Shown: positions 40,815-49,964, counted from the first letter of the stretch. The stretch is DNA of 64,000 bases from Pseudomonas bubulae (GCF_037023725.1 NZ_CP146077.1:1897001-1961000), one strand, 5' to 3'. Program-made: numbers and translations. The notes: a model not told the origin generated them from the letters alone.

Positions 40815-41828
40815 ATGTTGTCCAGAACCCTGTTATGCCTTGTTGTCATGTGCCTTGCTGCGCCCGTGTTTGCCGATACGGTGTGGTTGAAAAACGGCGA
40901 CCGCCTGAGCGGCAAGATCAAAGTCTTTGATGGCGGCAAATTACTGATTCAGACCGAGTATGCGGGGGCCGTGCCCATTGACTGGAAGCAGGTCAAGACC
41001 CTGGAAAGTGATCAGGAATTGCTGGTCAAGCAGGATGCCTGGACCGGTGAAAAGGCCAAGTCATTGCAGGCGGCCGAAGACGGCAGCGTAACCCTGGTCA
41101 ACGGTGAAGCACCGAAAACCGTAGCTCTGGCCAGTATCCAGCAACTCATCAAGCCCAAACCGCTGGTCGAAGACATGGTCTGGAAAGGCAATGTTGATGT
41201 GGCGATGGACTACAAACGGGCGGACAAGGATACCGACGACTACGATCTCGATTTCAAGACCACTGCCCGCCACGGCGCCTGGCGTCATCACGCAGAGGGT
41301 GAGTACAACCGCGAGTTTCAGAACGATGTGGTAACCACGGATAACTGGACTGCCGAGTACGCGCTGGATTACTTCATCAGCGACAAGTGGTACTGGCAAG
41401 GTCGTTTGACCTATAACCGCGACCGGGTGGAAGACATTTCCCGTCAGCGTACAGTCGGTACCGGCCCCGGCTACCAGTTCTGGGATGACGAATTGGGCGC
41501 ATTCTCGCTGGGCTCACTGCTCAATCGCACTGATTACGAATACTCTGACGGTAAGAAAGACAACTTCTACTCGCTGGCCATGAAGTGGGATTACAACCGT
41601 TACCTGATGGGCAAAACAGTCTCGTTTTTCACCAATGGTGAATTGGGCAAGTCGCTGGAAGGGGAGTCGGACTACAGTCTCGATTCCGAAATCGGCTTGC
41701 GTTACAAGGTCACGGAATGGGCATCGCTGAATCTAAAGGCCGAGAAAGACCTGATTGGCAGCTCGAGTGGCTCTGATAACGCCCTCAACAAGACCCGCTA
41801 TACCGTAGGGTTTGGCGTGGTCTGGTAG
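40815..41828 (+). CDS. DUF481 (YdiY-like) outer-membrane protein
   Basis: A 337-residue protein with a Sec signal (LLCLVVMCLAAPVFA). It then has a small SH3-like N-terminal domain (DTVWLKNGDRLSGKIKVFDG, ending near residue 110), and a C-terminal DUF481 beta-barrel whose strands alternate polar and aromatic residues. It ends YTVGFGVVW with a terminal aromatic residue, as is usual for barrel proteins recognised by BamA. Family function is unknown. Confidence 0.8.
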   Translation: MLSRTLLCLVVMCLAAPVFADTVWLKNGDRLSGKIKVFDGGKLLIQTEYAGAVPIDWKQVKTLESDQELLVKQDAWTGEKAKSLQAAEDGSVTLVNGEAPKTVALASIQQLIKPKPLVEDMVWKGNVDVAMDYKRADKDTDDYDLDFKTTARHGAWRHHAEGEYNREFQNDVVTTDNWTAEYALDYFISDKWYWQGRLTYNRDRVEDISRQRTVGTGPGYQFWDDELGAFSLGSLLNRTDYEYSDGKKDNFYSLAMKWDYNRYLMGKTVSFFTNGELGKSLEGESDYSLDSEIGLRYKVTEWASLNLKAEKDLIGSSSGSDNALNKTRYTVGFGVVW

Positions 41829-42006
41829 TAAAACCGTACGGCATGACTTGAGAGGGCGGGCTTGGATCTTGTGGGGAATCAGAAAACACCCGTTTGAATT
41901 CCAAGGATGTTGAAATTCACCAATGCCTGCCTCATTAGAGACAGGGCTCTCCCTCAAAAACTAAGGTTCTGACCTGATATCTAGATGCAACCATCGACTT
42001 AAGGTA

Positions 42007-42996
42007 TCAGTTGTAGGTCAGGGTAAATGTTGCCGTGCTGTTTGCCACGCCACCACTTACGCTTGCGCCGGTCTGATAATACCGGGCCGTCAGTGGGATT
42101 GAGTAGTTGCCGTCGTTCGTGACGGTCCCTACGGTAATATTAGTCGCCAGCTTTACAGGCGTACTGTTGTGAAGTAATTGTAAACCTATGCCCTTGGCCA
42201 TGGTCCCGGAAGGGGTGGAGTTCAGCGCCAATACACCCTCGACGGCAGACGCATGGGGGCTGCCGTCCAGTTTGACCTGTACACGAGTGTTTGCATCGCA
42301 ATTTAGCTCTATGGCGAATGGTGTTTCGGCGGCGACGCTACCGGGCCCAGTAAAAGTGCTCATCGGTATTCCATCGCCCATCGGAACGTTGATGGAAGCG
42401 CTGGTGACGGAGCAGGCAACGGGAACAATAGTATTAACGCCCACTAATGTGATGTTGGCGGTATAGAAGTTTCCAACAATGGACGCTCTGGCAATTCTTC
42501 CGGTGGTAAGAGTTCCTGCTCCTACGGCACCCGCCTTTGTTTTGATAAGTCTTACACGCATACCGCGGGGGATTGAAATATAATTGTTGGCGCCTAGGGG
42601 TTCGTCGTACGGTACGATGTAAGTGTTTGATTCATTATTTGTACTTATCCCGACCCCGTCAATATTGGTGTTGTATATTCGGTTTGCCAGGGGGCTCAGG
42701 ACAGTAAATATTTCATTTGTCCAGCGGTATGTCCAACTCGTGTTGCACCCGAAAAAGGGATAGGAACTATGATATGGGCCGGTGCTTATTGTCGCCAATA
42801 CGGTGCCAGCAGGACTGTCCCGCTGAACAATGATAGAACCAAAATTGATATCTTTTCTTATTTCTGAAGTGGCCCCGTTATAGAAAGAACAACTGGCTGT
42901 GGCGATGTTCGAAAAGGCAAGAATGAACAATCCGAAAGTAGCGTGACCTCTATGTTTTACGATAAGGTCACTGGCTTTATATTTGGCAAGAGTCAT
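42007..42996 (-). CDS. fimbrial tip adhesin (two-domain pilin-like)
   Basis: A 329-residue secreted protein. The likely signal peptide is long (ends near ATASC) after a basic N-terminus. An N-terminal lectin-like domain of about 160 residues precedes a C-terminal pilin domain from about 190 (VPVACSVTSASINVPMGDG). The pilin domain ends TATFTLTYN, with the penultimate Tyr recognised by chaperones. This two-domain form is typical of the tip adhesin that binds the receptor. The receptor cannot be read from the sequence. It is the last gene of the fimbrial operon, 10 bp after the usher. Confidence 0.82.
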   Translation of the reverse strand: MTLAKYKASDLIVKHRGHATFGLFILAFSNIATASCSFYNGATSEIRKDINFGSIIVQRDSPAGTVLATISTGPYHSSYPFFGCNTSWTYRWTNEIFTVLSPLANRIYNTNIDGVGISTNNESNTYIVPYDEPLGANNYISIPRGMRVRLIKTKAGAVGAGTLTTGRIARASIVGNFYTANITLVGVNTIVPVACSVTSASINVPMGDGIPMSTFTGPGSVAAETPFAIELNCDANTRVQVKLDGSPHASAVEGVLALNSTPSGTMAKGIGLQLLHNSTPVKLATNITVGTVTNDGNYSIPLTARYYQTGASVSGGVANSTATFTLTYN

Positions 42997-43006
42997 GGTT
43001 TTCCGC

Positions 43007-45598
43007 CTATTGACAGATGCTTGAAAGGGAGCTGATGGCGGGGGTGGCGTTTTGCTCTACAAGCAGCTCAGGCAAGATGAAGTGTGACGTGCATTGCTGG
43101 CCAGATTTATCCCCCCATTTTACATGCAGTGCTCCGGACTGCGGCACACCGCTGAGGTATACCTCGCCCTCCAGGCCGACAACGCCCTCATTATTAGAAT
43201 GAGTTGAGTTATCCAGCAGTGTCGCGGTAGCGCCAAAAGGTACGGGCTTGCCGCCGTGACTCAAAGAAATCAATACACGCTTGCCAATACGAGTCTTAAA
43301 GTCTGCCAATACAAGCGCACCTTTGGTAGGAATCACCGTTTTGGTATTGATCTCAATATCAACGTCGTCAGTGAGTGTTGCGGTGTCAAGCGCTACCCGG
43401 TTTTTTCGGTATGTACTGAGATAGGGCACGACAGCATAACCACGCGAGTCGGTTTTTACACCGGTAGTATTCTTTACTTTGGCACCGGCTGCGTCAGGTG
43501 CCCGAACCAAGGCCATGGTTTCACCATGTTGTTGTGAAAGCGTGACACCATAAGGGTGGGCTACAATACCGCCTTGCAAGTTGTAATTGACTTGCTGTGA
43601 TCGGGTGTCGTAGTTATAACCAATCCTGGCTTCTCCATAAGTGCCTTTGTAGTTTGCGTTGGCATTACCGCTACTGCCGACACCTTGGTTTGCGTACCGC
43701 TGTTGAATACTGTAGCTCAGGTTGTTGTCTGCCAGTGCGGTGCCGCTCAGGCCTACGTCATGAGCGCTGCTGCCTTGCTTGCTGGCGTTGAAATTGTAAC
43801 TGGCCCAACTGTTAGGGAGTGTCTTGCCCAAAGGGAACTGAACTTTGAAGGAAAGTTGCTGATCTTTGTTGTTGCGTCCAGTATCAAGCGGTGTCTGGGT
43901 GAAAGTATACGCCAAGCCGTAGTTGATGCTGCGGTAACTGAGGTCATAACCTGCCGTCAGGCTGCGCTCATATTTGTTTTGACGCCAGAAACTTTGTTGG
44001 TATCCATTAAGATAGAAGTTTCCTTTGTCTCCAAAAGATTGGTTGATGCTGAGCTGCGTCTTGCTGCGTTTAGTGCTGGTTCCGCGCCAATTATTGAAGT
44101 TGTCGGGGTCAATTTCGTTGGCTTCCTGAAAATCGTAGTAGCCGCTGGTGGAGTAGCGATATCCGGCCAACGTAAAGGTAGTGTCAGTGGTATTAATGGT
44201 TTTTGAATAGAGGAAGCGGTAAGACTGCCCTTGATGGCTGGACCCGTTGCGTAGTTTGGCGTGTGCCTGTGTAGCATCCACAGATACCGCCCCCCAACCT
44301 TCCAGCGTATGGCCAATACCAACAGTCGTTGCATTATATTTTCCAGATGCCAGTAAGCCACCATAGAGGGTGTAGTCATAGGGCAGTCCGTAAATCAGCG
44401 TGCTTTGCATAAAACTTGGTTTGCTGGCTGCGCTGGCGTTGGAACGATATTGTCCTGCAGTCACTGAATACTTCAGACGCCCTTCACGTAGCATTACAGG
44501 TACCGCAGAAAATGATTGAGTTGAACGGCGTACGGTGCCATCACTTTCGGTGATTGCAATTTCCAAGTCACCACTGGAGGACGTGGGATACAAGTCAGTG
44601 ATTGTGAACGCACCCGCCGAGACATAGGTTTGATAAATAATGTAGCCATTTTGTCGCACGGTGACCTGGGCATTACTCTGGGCAATGCCTCGAACAACGG
44701 GTGCAAACCCTTTCAGACTGTCGGGGTACATGTTGTCGTCCGAATTTAATTGAATACCGCGGTATAGCACACTGTTGAAAACGTCACTGGGCGTTGAGCT
44801 GTCACCCAACGTCAGTTGCCCCTTTAGTGACTGAATATCCTTTTGCGCATAAGTGTCGAGGTTCTGCCAGTTGTTGTTTCCGTTACGTGAATTATACGTA
44901 GAATAATTACGCAGCCTCCACGCGCCCAAGTTCAGGCCACTGCGTAAATTTAAATAATAGCTGTCGTTTGTCTTTGAGCGATTGTTGCTATCATTATTGA
45001 GCGTGTTGGAGCCGCTGAAACTATAGTTCAACAGTGCAGCCGAAAGGCCTTGATCCCATAGCTGAGGATCCACGTAGCCATGAGCCTGGCTTGTGAGTGC
45101 GGCTTGGGGGATGCTGATATCCAGCCGCTGCAGTTTGAAATCGAACCGGCTGCTGGCATAGGGGATGTAGTCTGACAATGTACTGATTGCGCTTGTTGAG
45201 GGCAGTTGCTGCAAGGCCGGGAAAGCTTCCAGCTTGACCCCCATCTCCTGGAGTTGAGGTGAGGTCAGTTCGGGTTGAAGTGTTCCAGCGATACTCACAA
45301 AGTTTACGTCTCGATGGGCTACCCGATTATCATTTAGATAGATATCGACACTGTATAGACCTGGTAGTTGCCCGCCCTGGTTGGCGAAGTACTCTAGGTC
45401 GATGGGCTTTTGTCCAGGATCACCCATTTCCAGAGCGTGGGGGTTGAAGTATTCCTGCGCAAAAGCTGAAGAGGGCTGGAAGGCGAGTTCTAATGTTGCG
45501 GGTATGCTGATCAATAAAGTCAGGTGAGTGCAGTGCAAGAGTGGCGCACGCTGGCGCACCTGGAATTTAAGGGCCTGGTAGAAAGGGGCTTTTTGCAT
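43007..45598 (-). CDS. fimbrial outer-membrane usher (FimD/PapC family)
   Basis: An 863-residue usher that accepts chaperone-subunit complexes and extrudes the fimbria. An N-terminal signal and periplasmic domain (starting YFNPHALEMG) are followed by a 24-strand barrel with a plug. Characteristic blocks are YDLSYRSINYGLAYTFTQ and GFAPVVRGIAQSNAQVTVRQ. The C-terminal domain GKRVLISLSHGGKPVPFGA is complete. No frameshift was seen. The signal peptide is preceded by about 35 residues, so a later start is possible. Confidence 0.93.
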   Translation of the reverse strand: MQKAPFYQALKFQVRQRAPLLHCTHLTLLISIPATLELAFQPSSAFAQEYFNPHALEMGDPGQKPIDLEYFANQGGQLPGLYSVDIYLNDNRVAHRDVNFVSIAGTLQPELTSPQLQEMGVKLEAFPALQQLPSTSAISTLSDYIPYASSRFDFKLQRLDISIPQAALTSQAHGYVDPQLWDQGLSAALLNYSFSGSNTLNNDSNNRSKTNDSYYLNLRSGLNLGAWRLRNYSTYNSRNGNNNWQNLDTYAQKDIQSLKGQLTLGDSSTPSDVFNSVLYRGIQLNSDDNMYPDSLKGFAPVVRGIAQSNAQVTVRQNGYIIYQTYVSAGAFTITDLYPTSSSGDLEIAITESDGTVRRSTQSFSAVPVMLREGRLKYSVTAGQYRSNASAASKPSFMQSTLIYGLPYDYTLYGGLLASGKYNATTVGIGHTLEGWGAVSVDATQAHAKLRNGSSHQGQSYRFLYSKTINTTDTTFTLAGYRYSTSGYYDFQEANEIDPDNFNNWRGTSTKRSKTQLSINQSFGDKGNFYLNGYQQSFWRQNKYERSLTAGYDLSYRSINYGLAYTFTQTPLDTGRNNKDQQLSFKVQFPLGKTLPNSWASYNFNASKQGSSAHDVGLSGTALADNNLSYSIQQRYANQGVGSSGNANANYKGTYGEARIGYNYDTRSQQVNYNLQGGIVAHPYGVTLSQQHGETMALVRAPDAAGAKVKNTTGVKTDSRGYAVVPYLSTYRKNRVALDTATLTDDVDIEINTKTVIPTKGALVLADFKTRIGKRVLISLSHGGKPVPFGATATLLDNSTHSNNEGVVGLEGEVYLSGVPQSGALHVKWGDKSGQQCTSHFILPELLVEQNATPAISSLSSICQ

Positions 45599-45697
45599 GC
45601 GAACGACCTCGATACGACTGCAGTGAAACTCAGTCGCTATCGCTTGGCTGTGTGAAGTTTAGGGTGGCCTGGACAATAAAGTATGCAAAGTACCTGG

Positions 45698-46375
45698 CTA
45701 CTGCAGTGCGGCACTTGCGGTGGGGGAAACTCCGCCATAATCGTTGATGGCTTGCCAGCTGACAGGTCCGGTCGCGTCGGGAGGAATCTCCCAGCTGAGC
45801 GTTTTTTGTGGGGCAACCATACCGGCATTTTGTATTTCTTTATCTCCCACGCGGACGTGAAAAAAAGAAACATGATACGGCGTTGGATTGTTAACTTTTA
45901 GCTGCCTGCCCTGGCGAGTAAAGGTCAATGCCTTGTAAGCTTCGGTCGCATCACCAGGGAGACCAGTAGGACGATAAAAAACCTTGATTCGACTTTTGAC
46001 CGAAATTTGTAACTGGTTGGAATCGCTTTTCTCCGAGGCTGATATTGTTTTTACATTCACCCAGAATGCCGACTCTTTATCGGCGGGTAACTGCCCTCCC
46101 GTATGAATGATGCGCAGGGTGTTTTCTTGGTCTGCGTCAAGGCGAAAGAGGGGCGGCGTTATGATAAAGGGGGCTTTGTTGCTGTCGTGCAGGTTTTCTA
46201 CCCAGGACTGAATCAGATAAGGCTCTGACGTTCCAGTATTGCTTACCGAGAAGGAAGAGTCTTTTCTTGCGGTGTCATAAATAACTCGAGTGCCTCCTAT
46301 TACCACTCCCGCCGAAGCAGTATGAGTCAGGCTGGCGAGAGTTAGAGTAATACAGATGGACGTGAGCCATTGCAT
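45698..46375 (-). CDS. periplasmic fimbrial chaperone (PapD/FimC family)
   Basis: A 225-residue chaperone with a signal peptide ending near THTASA. It has two immunoglobulin-like domains. Conserved features are TRVIYDTARKDSSFSVSN near the N-terminus, ENTLRIIHTGGQLPADKESAFWVNV before the subunit-binding strand, and the RIKVFYRPTGLPG segment. The frame opens at 46438, but MQWLTSICITL at 46375 starts the signal peptide, just after GAGGAAAACC. It lies 93 bp after the major subunit gene, with a palindrome in between. Confidence 0.91.
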   Translation of the reverse strand: MQWLTSICITLTLASLTHTASAGVVIGGTRVIYDTARKDSSFSVSNTGTSEPYLIQSWVENLHDSNKAPFIITPPLFRLDADQENTLRIIHTGGQLPADKESAFWVNVKTISASEKSDSNQLQISVKSRIKVFYRPTGLPGDATEAYKALTFTRQGRQLKVNNPTPYHVSFFHVRVGDKEIQNAGMVAPQKTLSWEIPPDATGPVSWQAINDYGGVSPTASAALQ

Positions 46376-46393
46376 TGTGTGGTTTTCCTCAAG

Positions 46394-46421
46394 GTGCCTA
46401 CCCCTTGCAAGGGGTAGGCAC
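46394..46421. repeat. perfect 28-bp palindrome between subunit and chaperone genes
   Basis: GTGCCTACCCCTTG is followed immediately by its reverse complement. The transcript can form a 12-13 bp G/C-rich hairpin. No T tract follows on the minus strand, so it is more likely a processing or stability element than a full terminator. Confidence 0.9.
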
Positions 46422-46468
46422 AGGTTGTCAGTACGCATTGAAATTACTCAATGCACGGCGAGTGGGGG

Positions 46469-47005
46469 CTAGTTGTAGTTGATAGTGAAGTCTGTGCTGC
46501 CGTTAGCCGGACCTGAAGTGACCGCCTTGGTAGCCATGTACTTGGCATAAAAAGTAAAGGTAGTGTCACTGGTGGTGGACAGCGTGCTGCTGGTGGAGCT
46601 TGTGCCGATCGGAATTTGTGTTGAGGCATCTTTTTCATACAGTGCGATGCCTACACCGGTCGCGACACCTGGCTCAGTCGTAAGTTTCAGGATGCTTGAG
46701 TTGTCACTGTCTGTGGGGCCGTCGAACTTTACGGTGGCCGTGCTGACGGTAGAAGGGCAACTGGTCAATACGATATCGAATTTAGTGGGTGACGAAGTAA
46801 CACCGGCGGTGCTCAAGCTGCTCGTGGTGACAGAATTAAGTGGGACTGTCTGAGTGCCAGTCGCTGGCGTCACTGTGCATGCCGCGCTGAGAATAGTGCC
46901 CGTAAAGTTGATTGTCCCGTCCGCAGCATTAGCGATGCTTGCAATAGAGGAACCTGTCAGCAGTGTAAGAGCGATAATTTTAATTCGCATGCAGTTATTT
47001 CTCAT
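46469..47005 (-). CDS. major fimbrial subunit (type 1 pilin family)
   Basis: A 178-residue pilin with a signal peptide ending near SIANAADG and a mature immunoglobulin-like pilin domain. Two conserved Cys (SAACTV and LTSCPS) form the pilin disulfide, and the C-terminus DFTINYN carries the penultimate Tyr. The N-terminal strand GTINFTGTILSAAC is the donor strand. Start is MRNNCMRIK at 47005 or the inner MRIK at 46990; neither has a strong ribosome site. As first gene, it is likely made in excess over the chaperone, usher and adhesin. Confidence 0.91.
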   Translation of the reverse strand: MRNNCMRIKIIALTLLTGSSIASIANAADGTINFTGTILSAACTVTPATGTQTVPLNSVTTSSLSTAGVTSSPTKFDIVLTSCPSTVSTATVKFDGPTDSDNSSILKLTTEPGVATGVGIALYEKDASTQIPIGTSSTSSTLSTTSDTTFTFYAKYMATKAVTSGPANGSTDFTINYN

Positions 47006-47773
47006 GTCGTTTGGTTAAGTGTGTGGATAGTGCAATATATGAGGTGTTCCTGTTTTGCTGTTAAATTCTGTTTCTCTTGTTGGGTGGAGGTTATGTCGCC
47101 TTGAATTCCTGGTTGACATCACAGTTTCTCTTTTAAGAGATACTGTGCGGTAGCTGCTTGGGTGGGTATGTTCGTTGTTTGGCTTTTAAATGCTATATGG
47201 GCATTTGCTATTGTTCTTGTAAGAGTTTTCTGAGATGTTGCTGTGGCTAGACTATATAGCCGCTCACAGCAAAACCCCGGCATGAATGCCTGATATAACG
47301 GTCATGCCTGCGATGCCAGAGAAAAATAAGACCAATACCTGCATCGGCTACTGTATCAATCAGGTTTGCTCGAATATTCCCGGGATCAAGCCGCAGTAAA
47401 ATTCCGCCTCAATCCAACAAGTGCGGGCTCGGGTATTGCGGGGCTATGAACTGCGCCTGGAGAGCGGTGGTGATAGGTGGGTAGCGCTAGTCACCCCCAC
47501 CTTGAACATCGATTTAGCAAGCGTTGTGATTATCGGAGCAACGTTCAGTTCGAGCGAGAGCGTCGAGTGAAAGACTCGGCCGGCAAGGTGTTTGTTATCC
47601 GATTTTGATGTGTCGAAAGCCTGTGAATTGGCTTTCTTGGCGGTTTACCGCTTAGTCCGGCATCTGACAGCTTTGCGCTGACGCACTCCGAACGAGGAGA
47701 ACGGTGAGGCCTGGATTGGGCGTCCAGGCCGTTTCATGATTGAACCCAAGCCTATCTTTGCGGGAGGTGATGC
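47006..47773. other. 768-bp region upstream of the fimbrial operon
   Basis: No gene of normal size is visible. Features include a 24-bp imperfect palindrome at 47122-47145 with TTGACA just before it, and GGCATGAATGCC at 47279-47290. Hairpins lie at 47616-47637 (GAAAGCC/GGCTTTC) and 47708-47730 (GGCCTGGA/TCCAGGCC). A 28-codon frame with three Cys runs from 47313 to 47399, and an unrelated open frame ends at 47570; neither resembles a known protein and both may be debris. The fimbrial promoter should lie in the first 200 bp. Confidence 0.45.
47122..47145. promoter_or_regulatory. 24-bp operator-like palindrome upstream of the fimbrial operon
   Basis: CAGTTTCTCTT and AAGAGATACTG are 11-bp inverted arms with one mismatch around TT. 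TTGACA (about 47113) begins 9 bp before it, on the plus strand. The regulator is not known. Confidence 0.5.
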
Positions 47774-48532
47774 CTAGATCCGCAACCCGCCATCCAGTTC
47801 CAGAATGCGCCCGGTGTAGTAGTCGTTTTCAAAAATGTACGCTGCCGAATGAGCGATTTCTTCAACCTTGCCCATGCGCTTGAGCGGAATGCCCGAGGTC
47901 ATTTTTTCAAGGGCTTCGGGTTTCATGCCCAGGGTCATTTCGGTTTCGATAAAGCCCGGTGCAATCCCGGCTACACGAATGCCGTAACGCGACAGTTCCC
48001 TGGCCCAGGTCACGGTGGCAGCAGCAACCCCGGCCTTGGCCGCCGAGTAGTTGGTCTGGCCGACATTGCCGGCACGGGAGATCGACGAGATATTGATGAT
48101 CGCGCCCTCGCTGTTGAGCTCGATCATTTTCGCCGCTACCTCACGGGTGCACAGGAAAACTCCGGTCAGGTTGACATCAATTACCGCTTGCCATTGCGCC
48201 AGGCTCATCTTGGTCATAACGCCATCCTTGACCTTGAGCAGCAGGCCGTCACGCAAAATGCCGGCGTTGTTGACCAGGCCGTTGATCGCACCAAAATCTT
48301 CTGCAATTTGACCAACGGTTTGCGTAACCTGTTCTTCGTCAGCGACGTTGCACAGGTAGGCTCGGGCCTCGACGCCGTGCGCCTGGCAGGCTGCCACCGC
48401 CAGTTCGAGTTTTTCCGGGTTGAGGTCGACCAGTGCCAGTTTGGCGCCCTTGGCTGCCAGGTACTCGGCCATGGCGCGACCCAGCCCCTGGCAGCCGCCA
48501 GTGATAATGATTACTTTGTCTTTAAGTTGCAT
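47774..48532 (-). CDS. short-chain dehydrogenase/reductase (FabG-like)
   Basis: A 252-residue classical SDR. The cofactor motif is [15 protein letters not shown], followed by NNAGILRDG. The catalytic set is Ser in [11 protein letters not shown] and YSAAKAG with Tyr and Lys. The C-terminal end [16 protein letters not shown] is normal. It resembles 3-oxoacyl-ACP or acetoacetyl-CoA reductases, and the neighbours do not show the substrate. The gene is divergent from the HugZ-like gene, an order shared with P. aeruginosa PA4389-PA4388. Confidence 0.88.
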   Translation of the reverse strand: MQLKDKVIIITGGCQGLGRAMAEYLAAKGAKLALVDLNPEKLELAVAACQAHGVEARAYLCNVADEEQVTQTVGQIAEDFGAINGLVNNAGILRDGLLLKVKDGVMTKMSLAQWQAVIDVNLTGVFLCTREVAAKMIELNSEGAIINISSISRAGNVGQTNYSAAKAGVAAATVTWARELSRYGIRVAGIAPGFIETEMTLGMKPEALEKMTSGIPLKRMGKVEEIAHSAAYIFENDYYTGRILELDGGLRI

Positions 48533-48584
48533 GAGTGCCCTGATCTCGACCGTTATCTACGGATTTTTATTAAGGAGTCATAAG

Positions 48585-49310
48585 TTGAGCGTTGAAGCTG
48601 CCAAGCATGCCCGAGAATTACTGCTCAAGGAATACCGTGGCGCCCTGGCTACCCAGTCCAAGGCCATGCCGGGATTTCCCTTCGGCTCCGTGGTGCCTTA
48701 TTGCCTGGATGAGCTGGGGAGACCACTGATCCTGATCAGCCGCATCGCCCAGCACACCCACAACCTGCGCAAGGATCCCAAGTGTTCACTGATGGTGGGG
48801 GAGCGGGGCGCTGAAGAGGTGCAGGCTGTTGGCCGTCTTACCGTGCTGGCCGAAGCCGTGCAATTGAGCGATCCCGCAGCCATTGAAGCCGCAGCCGAGC
48901 GTTACTACCGCTACTTTCCCGAGGCGAAGGGCTATGACACTGCCCATGATTTCGATTTCTGGGTGCTCAACCCGGTTCGTCATCGCTACATAGGCGGCTT
49001 TGGTGCCATCCACTGGCTGGACCAGGTCACGCTGGCCAACCCTTTCGCCGGGCAGGTCGAGGTGCGGATGGTCGAGCATATGAACAGCGATCACGCCAAT
49101 GCCATTGAACACTACGTCAAACTGACCGGCCTGCCGCAAACAGCGCCAGCTATGCTGGTGGGCATCGACAGCGAAGGCATGCACCTGCGCATCGGCGAAG
49201 GCGTGCACTGGTTGGCTTTTCCGGAGCCTTGCAACACTTCGACACAGGTGCGCGAAGCCTTGGTTTTGCTGGCCCGTGCCAGTGAGTGGCCGAAAAAACA
49301 GATGGTCTGA
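48585..49310 (+). CDS. HugZ-family heme-utilisation/PNPOx-like protein
   Basis: A 241-residue protein with an N-terminal split-barrel flavin/heme-binding domain of the pyridoxamine-phosphate-oxidase type (FPFGSVVPYCLDELGRPLILIS). Its C-terminal DUF2470 domain contains MVEHMNSDHANAIEHYVK. HugZ/HutZ relatives degrade heme or help its use; other family members have no known function. The start is TTG at 48585, chosen because TAAGGAG lies eight bases upstream; the frame opens further upstream, overlapping the divergent SDR. Confidence 0.8.
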   Translation: MSVEAAKHARELLLKEYRGALATQSKAMPGFPFGSVVPYCLDELGRPLILISRIAQHTHNLRKDPKCSLMVGERGAEEVQAVGRLTVLAEAVQLSDPAAIEAAAERYYRYFPEAKGYDTAHDFDFWVLNPVRHRYIGGFGAIHWLDQVTLANPFAGQVEVRMVEHMNSDHANAIEHYVKLTGLPQTAPAMLVGIDSEGMHLRIGEGVHWLAFPEPCNTSTQVREALVLLARASEWPKKQMV

Positions 49311-49381
49311 CCTTGAATTTGCACAGGCGCGCCGTCATCTAGTCTTGGTTGGAAGATATTCTTCCGGAGAGGAATCATTTG

Positions 49382-49852
49382 ATGCGCGCTTTTCTATTGC
49401 TCTTTCTGTTGTTTCCAGTGCTAGAGCTGTACGTCTTTTTCAAGGTCAGCACCGCCATAGGGTTTTTCCCCGCGTTGCTGCTGATCATTGCCGGCTCCAT
49501 GCTGGGTGTTCTGGTCGTTCGCGTCGCAGGCTTGGCCACGGCGCTCAAAGCGCGCGAAAGCCTGAATCGCGGCGAGCTGCCTGCTCAGCAAATGCTTGAA
49601 GGCCTGATGCTGGCGCTGGGTGGTGGACTGTTGGTTCTGCCTGGTTTTATCAGCGATGCGGCCGGTCTGTTGTTGCTGTTCCCGCCAGTTCGCCGGTTTC
49701 TGGTCAACCGCCTGCGCAAGCGTGCTGAAGAACAGGCCATCCGCCAGCGTGCGTTTGCCGAAGACTTCGAAGCCGCACGACCACGTGCCCATCAGCCTTT
49801 GGGGCGTGAGCCCAATGTGATCGAAGGCGAGTTCGAGCATCGCGATAAATAA
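49382..49852 (+). CDS. fxsA: FxsA-family membrane protein
   Basis: A 156-residue inner-membrane protein with four predicted helices in the first 115 residues. FPVLELYVFFKVS and GGGLLVLPGFISDAAGLLLLFPPVR are family signatures. A charged cytosolic tail follows. FxsA of E. coli, when overexpressed, relieves exclusion of phage T7 by the F plasmid. The position immediately upstream of groES is conserved from Escherichia to Pseudomonas. ATG at 49382 follows GGAGAGG. Confidence 0.88.
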   Translation: MRAFLLLFLLFPVLELYVFFKVSTAIGFFPALLLIIAGSMLGVLVVRVAGLATALKARESLNRGELPAQQMLEGLMLALGGGLLVLPGFISDAAGLLLLFPPVRRFLVNRLRKRAEEQAIRQRAFAEDFEAARPRAHQPLGREPNVIEGEFEHRDK

Positions 49853-49868
49853 GGCTTTGGCGTTATCA

Positions 49869-49892
49869 ACACGGCACCTTGGGTGCCGTGTC
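49869..49892 (+). terminator. hairpin terminator after fxsA
   Basis: ACACGGCACC pairs with GGTGCCGTGT across a TTG loop, 17 bp after the fxsA stop. The following T run is short (CTGTTTC). Confidence 0.68.
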
Positions 49893-49933
49893 TGTTTCAA
49901 GTGGCACGCCAGGTTAAAAATTTCGTGGGCGTG

Positions 49934-49964
49934 CCCTTGTAATAAGTGGATGCGCCCTTATGTA
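49934..49964 (+). promoter_or_regulatory. possible sigma-32 heat-shock promoter of groESL
   Basis: CCCTTGTAA, followed 12 bases later by CCCTTATGTA, approximates the RpoH pattern (CCCTTGAA, then CCCCATNTA). It lies about 130 bp before groES. No CIRCE inverted repeat is present. Confidence 0.55.
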
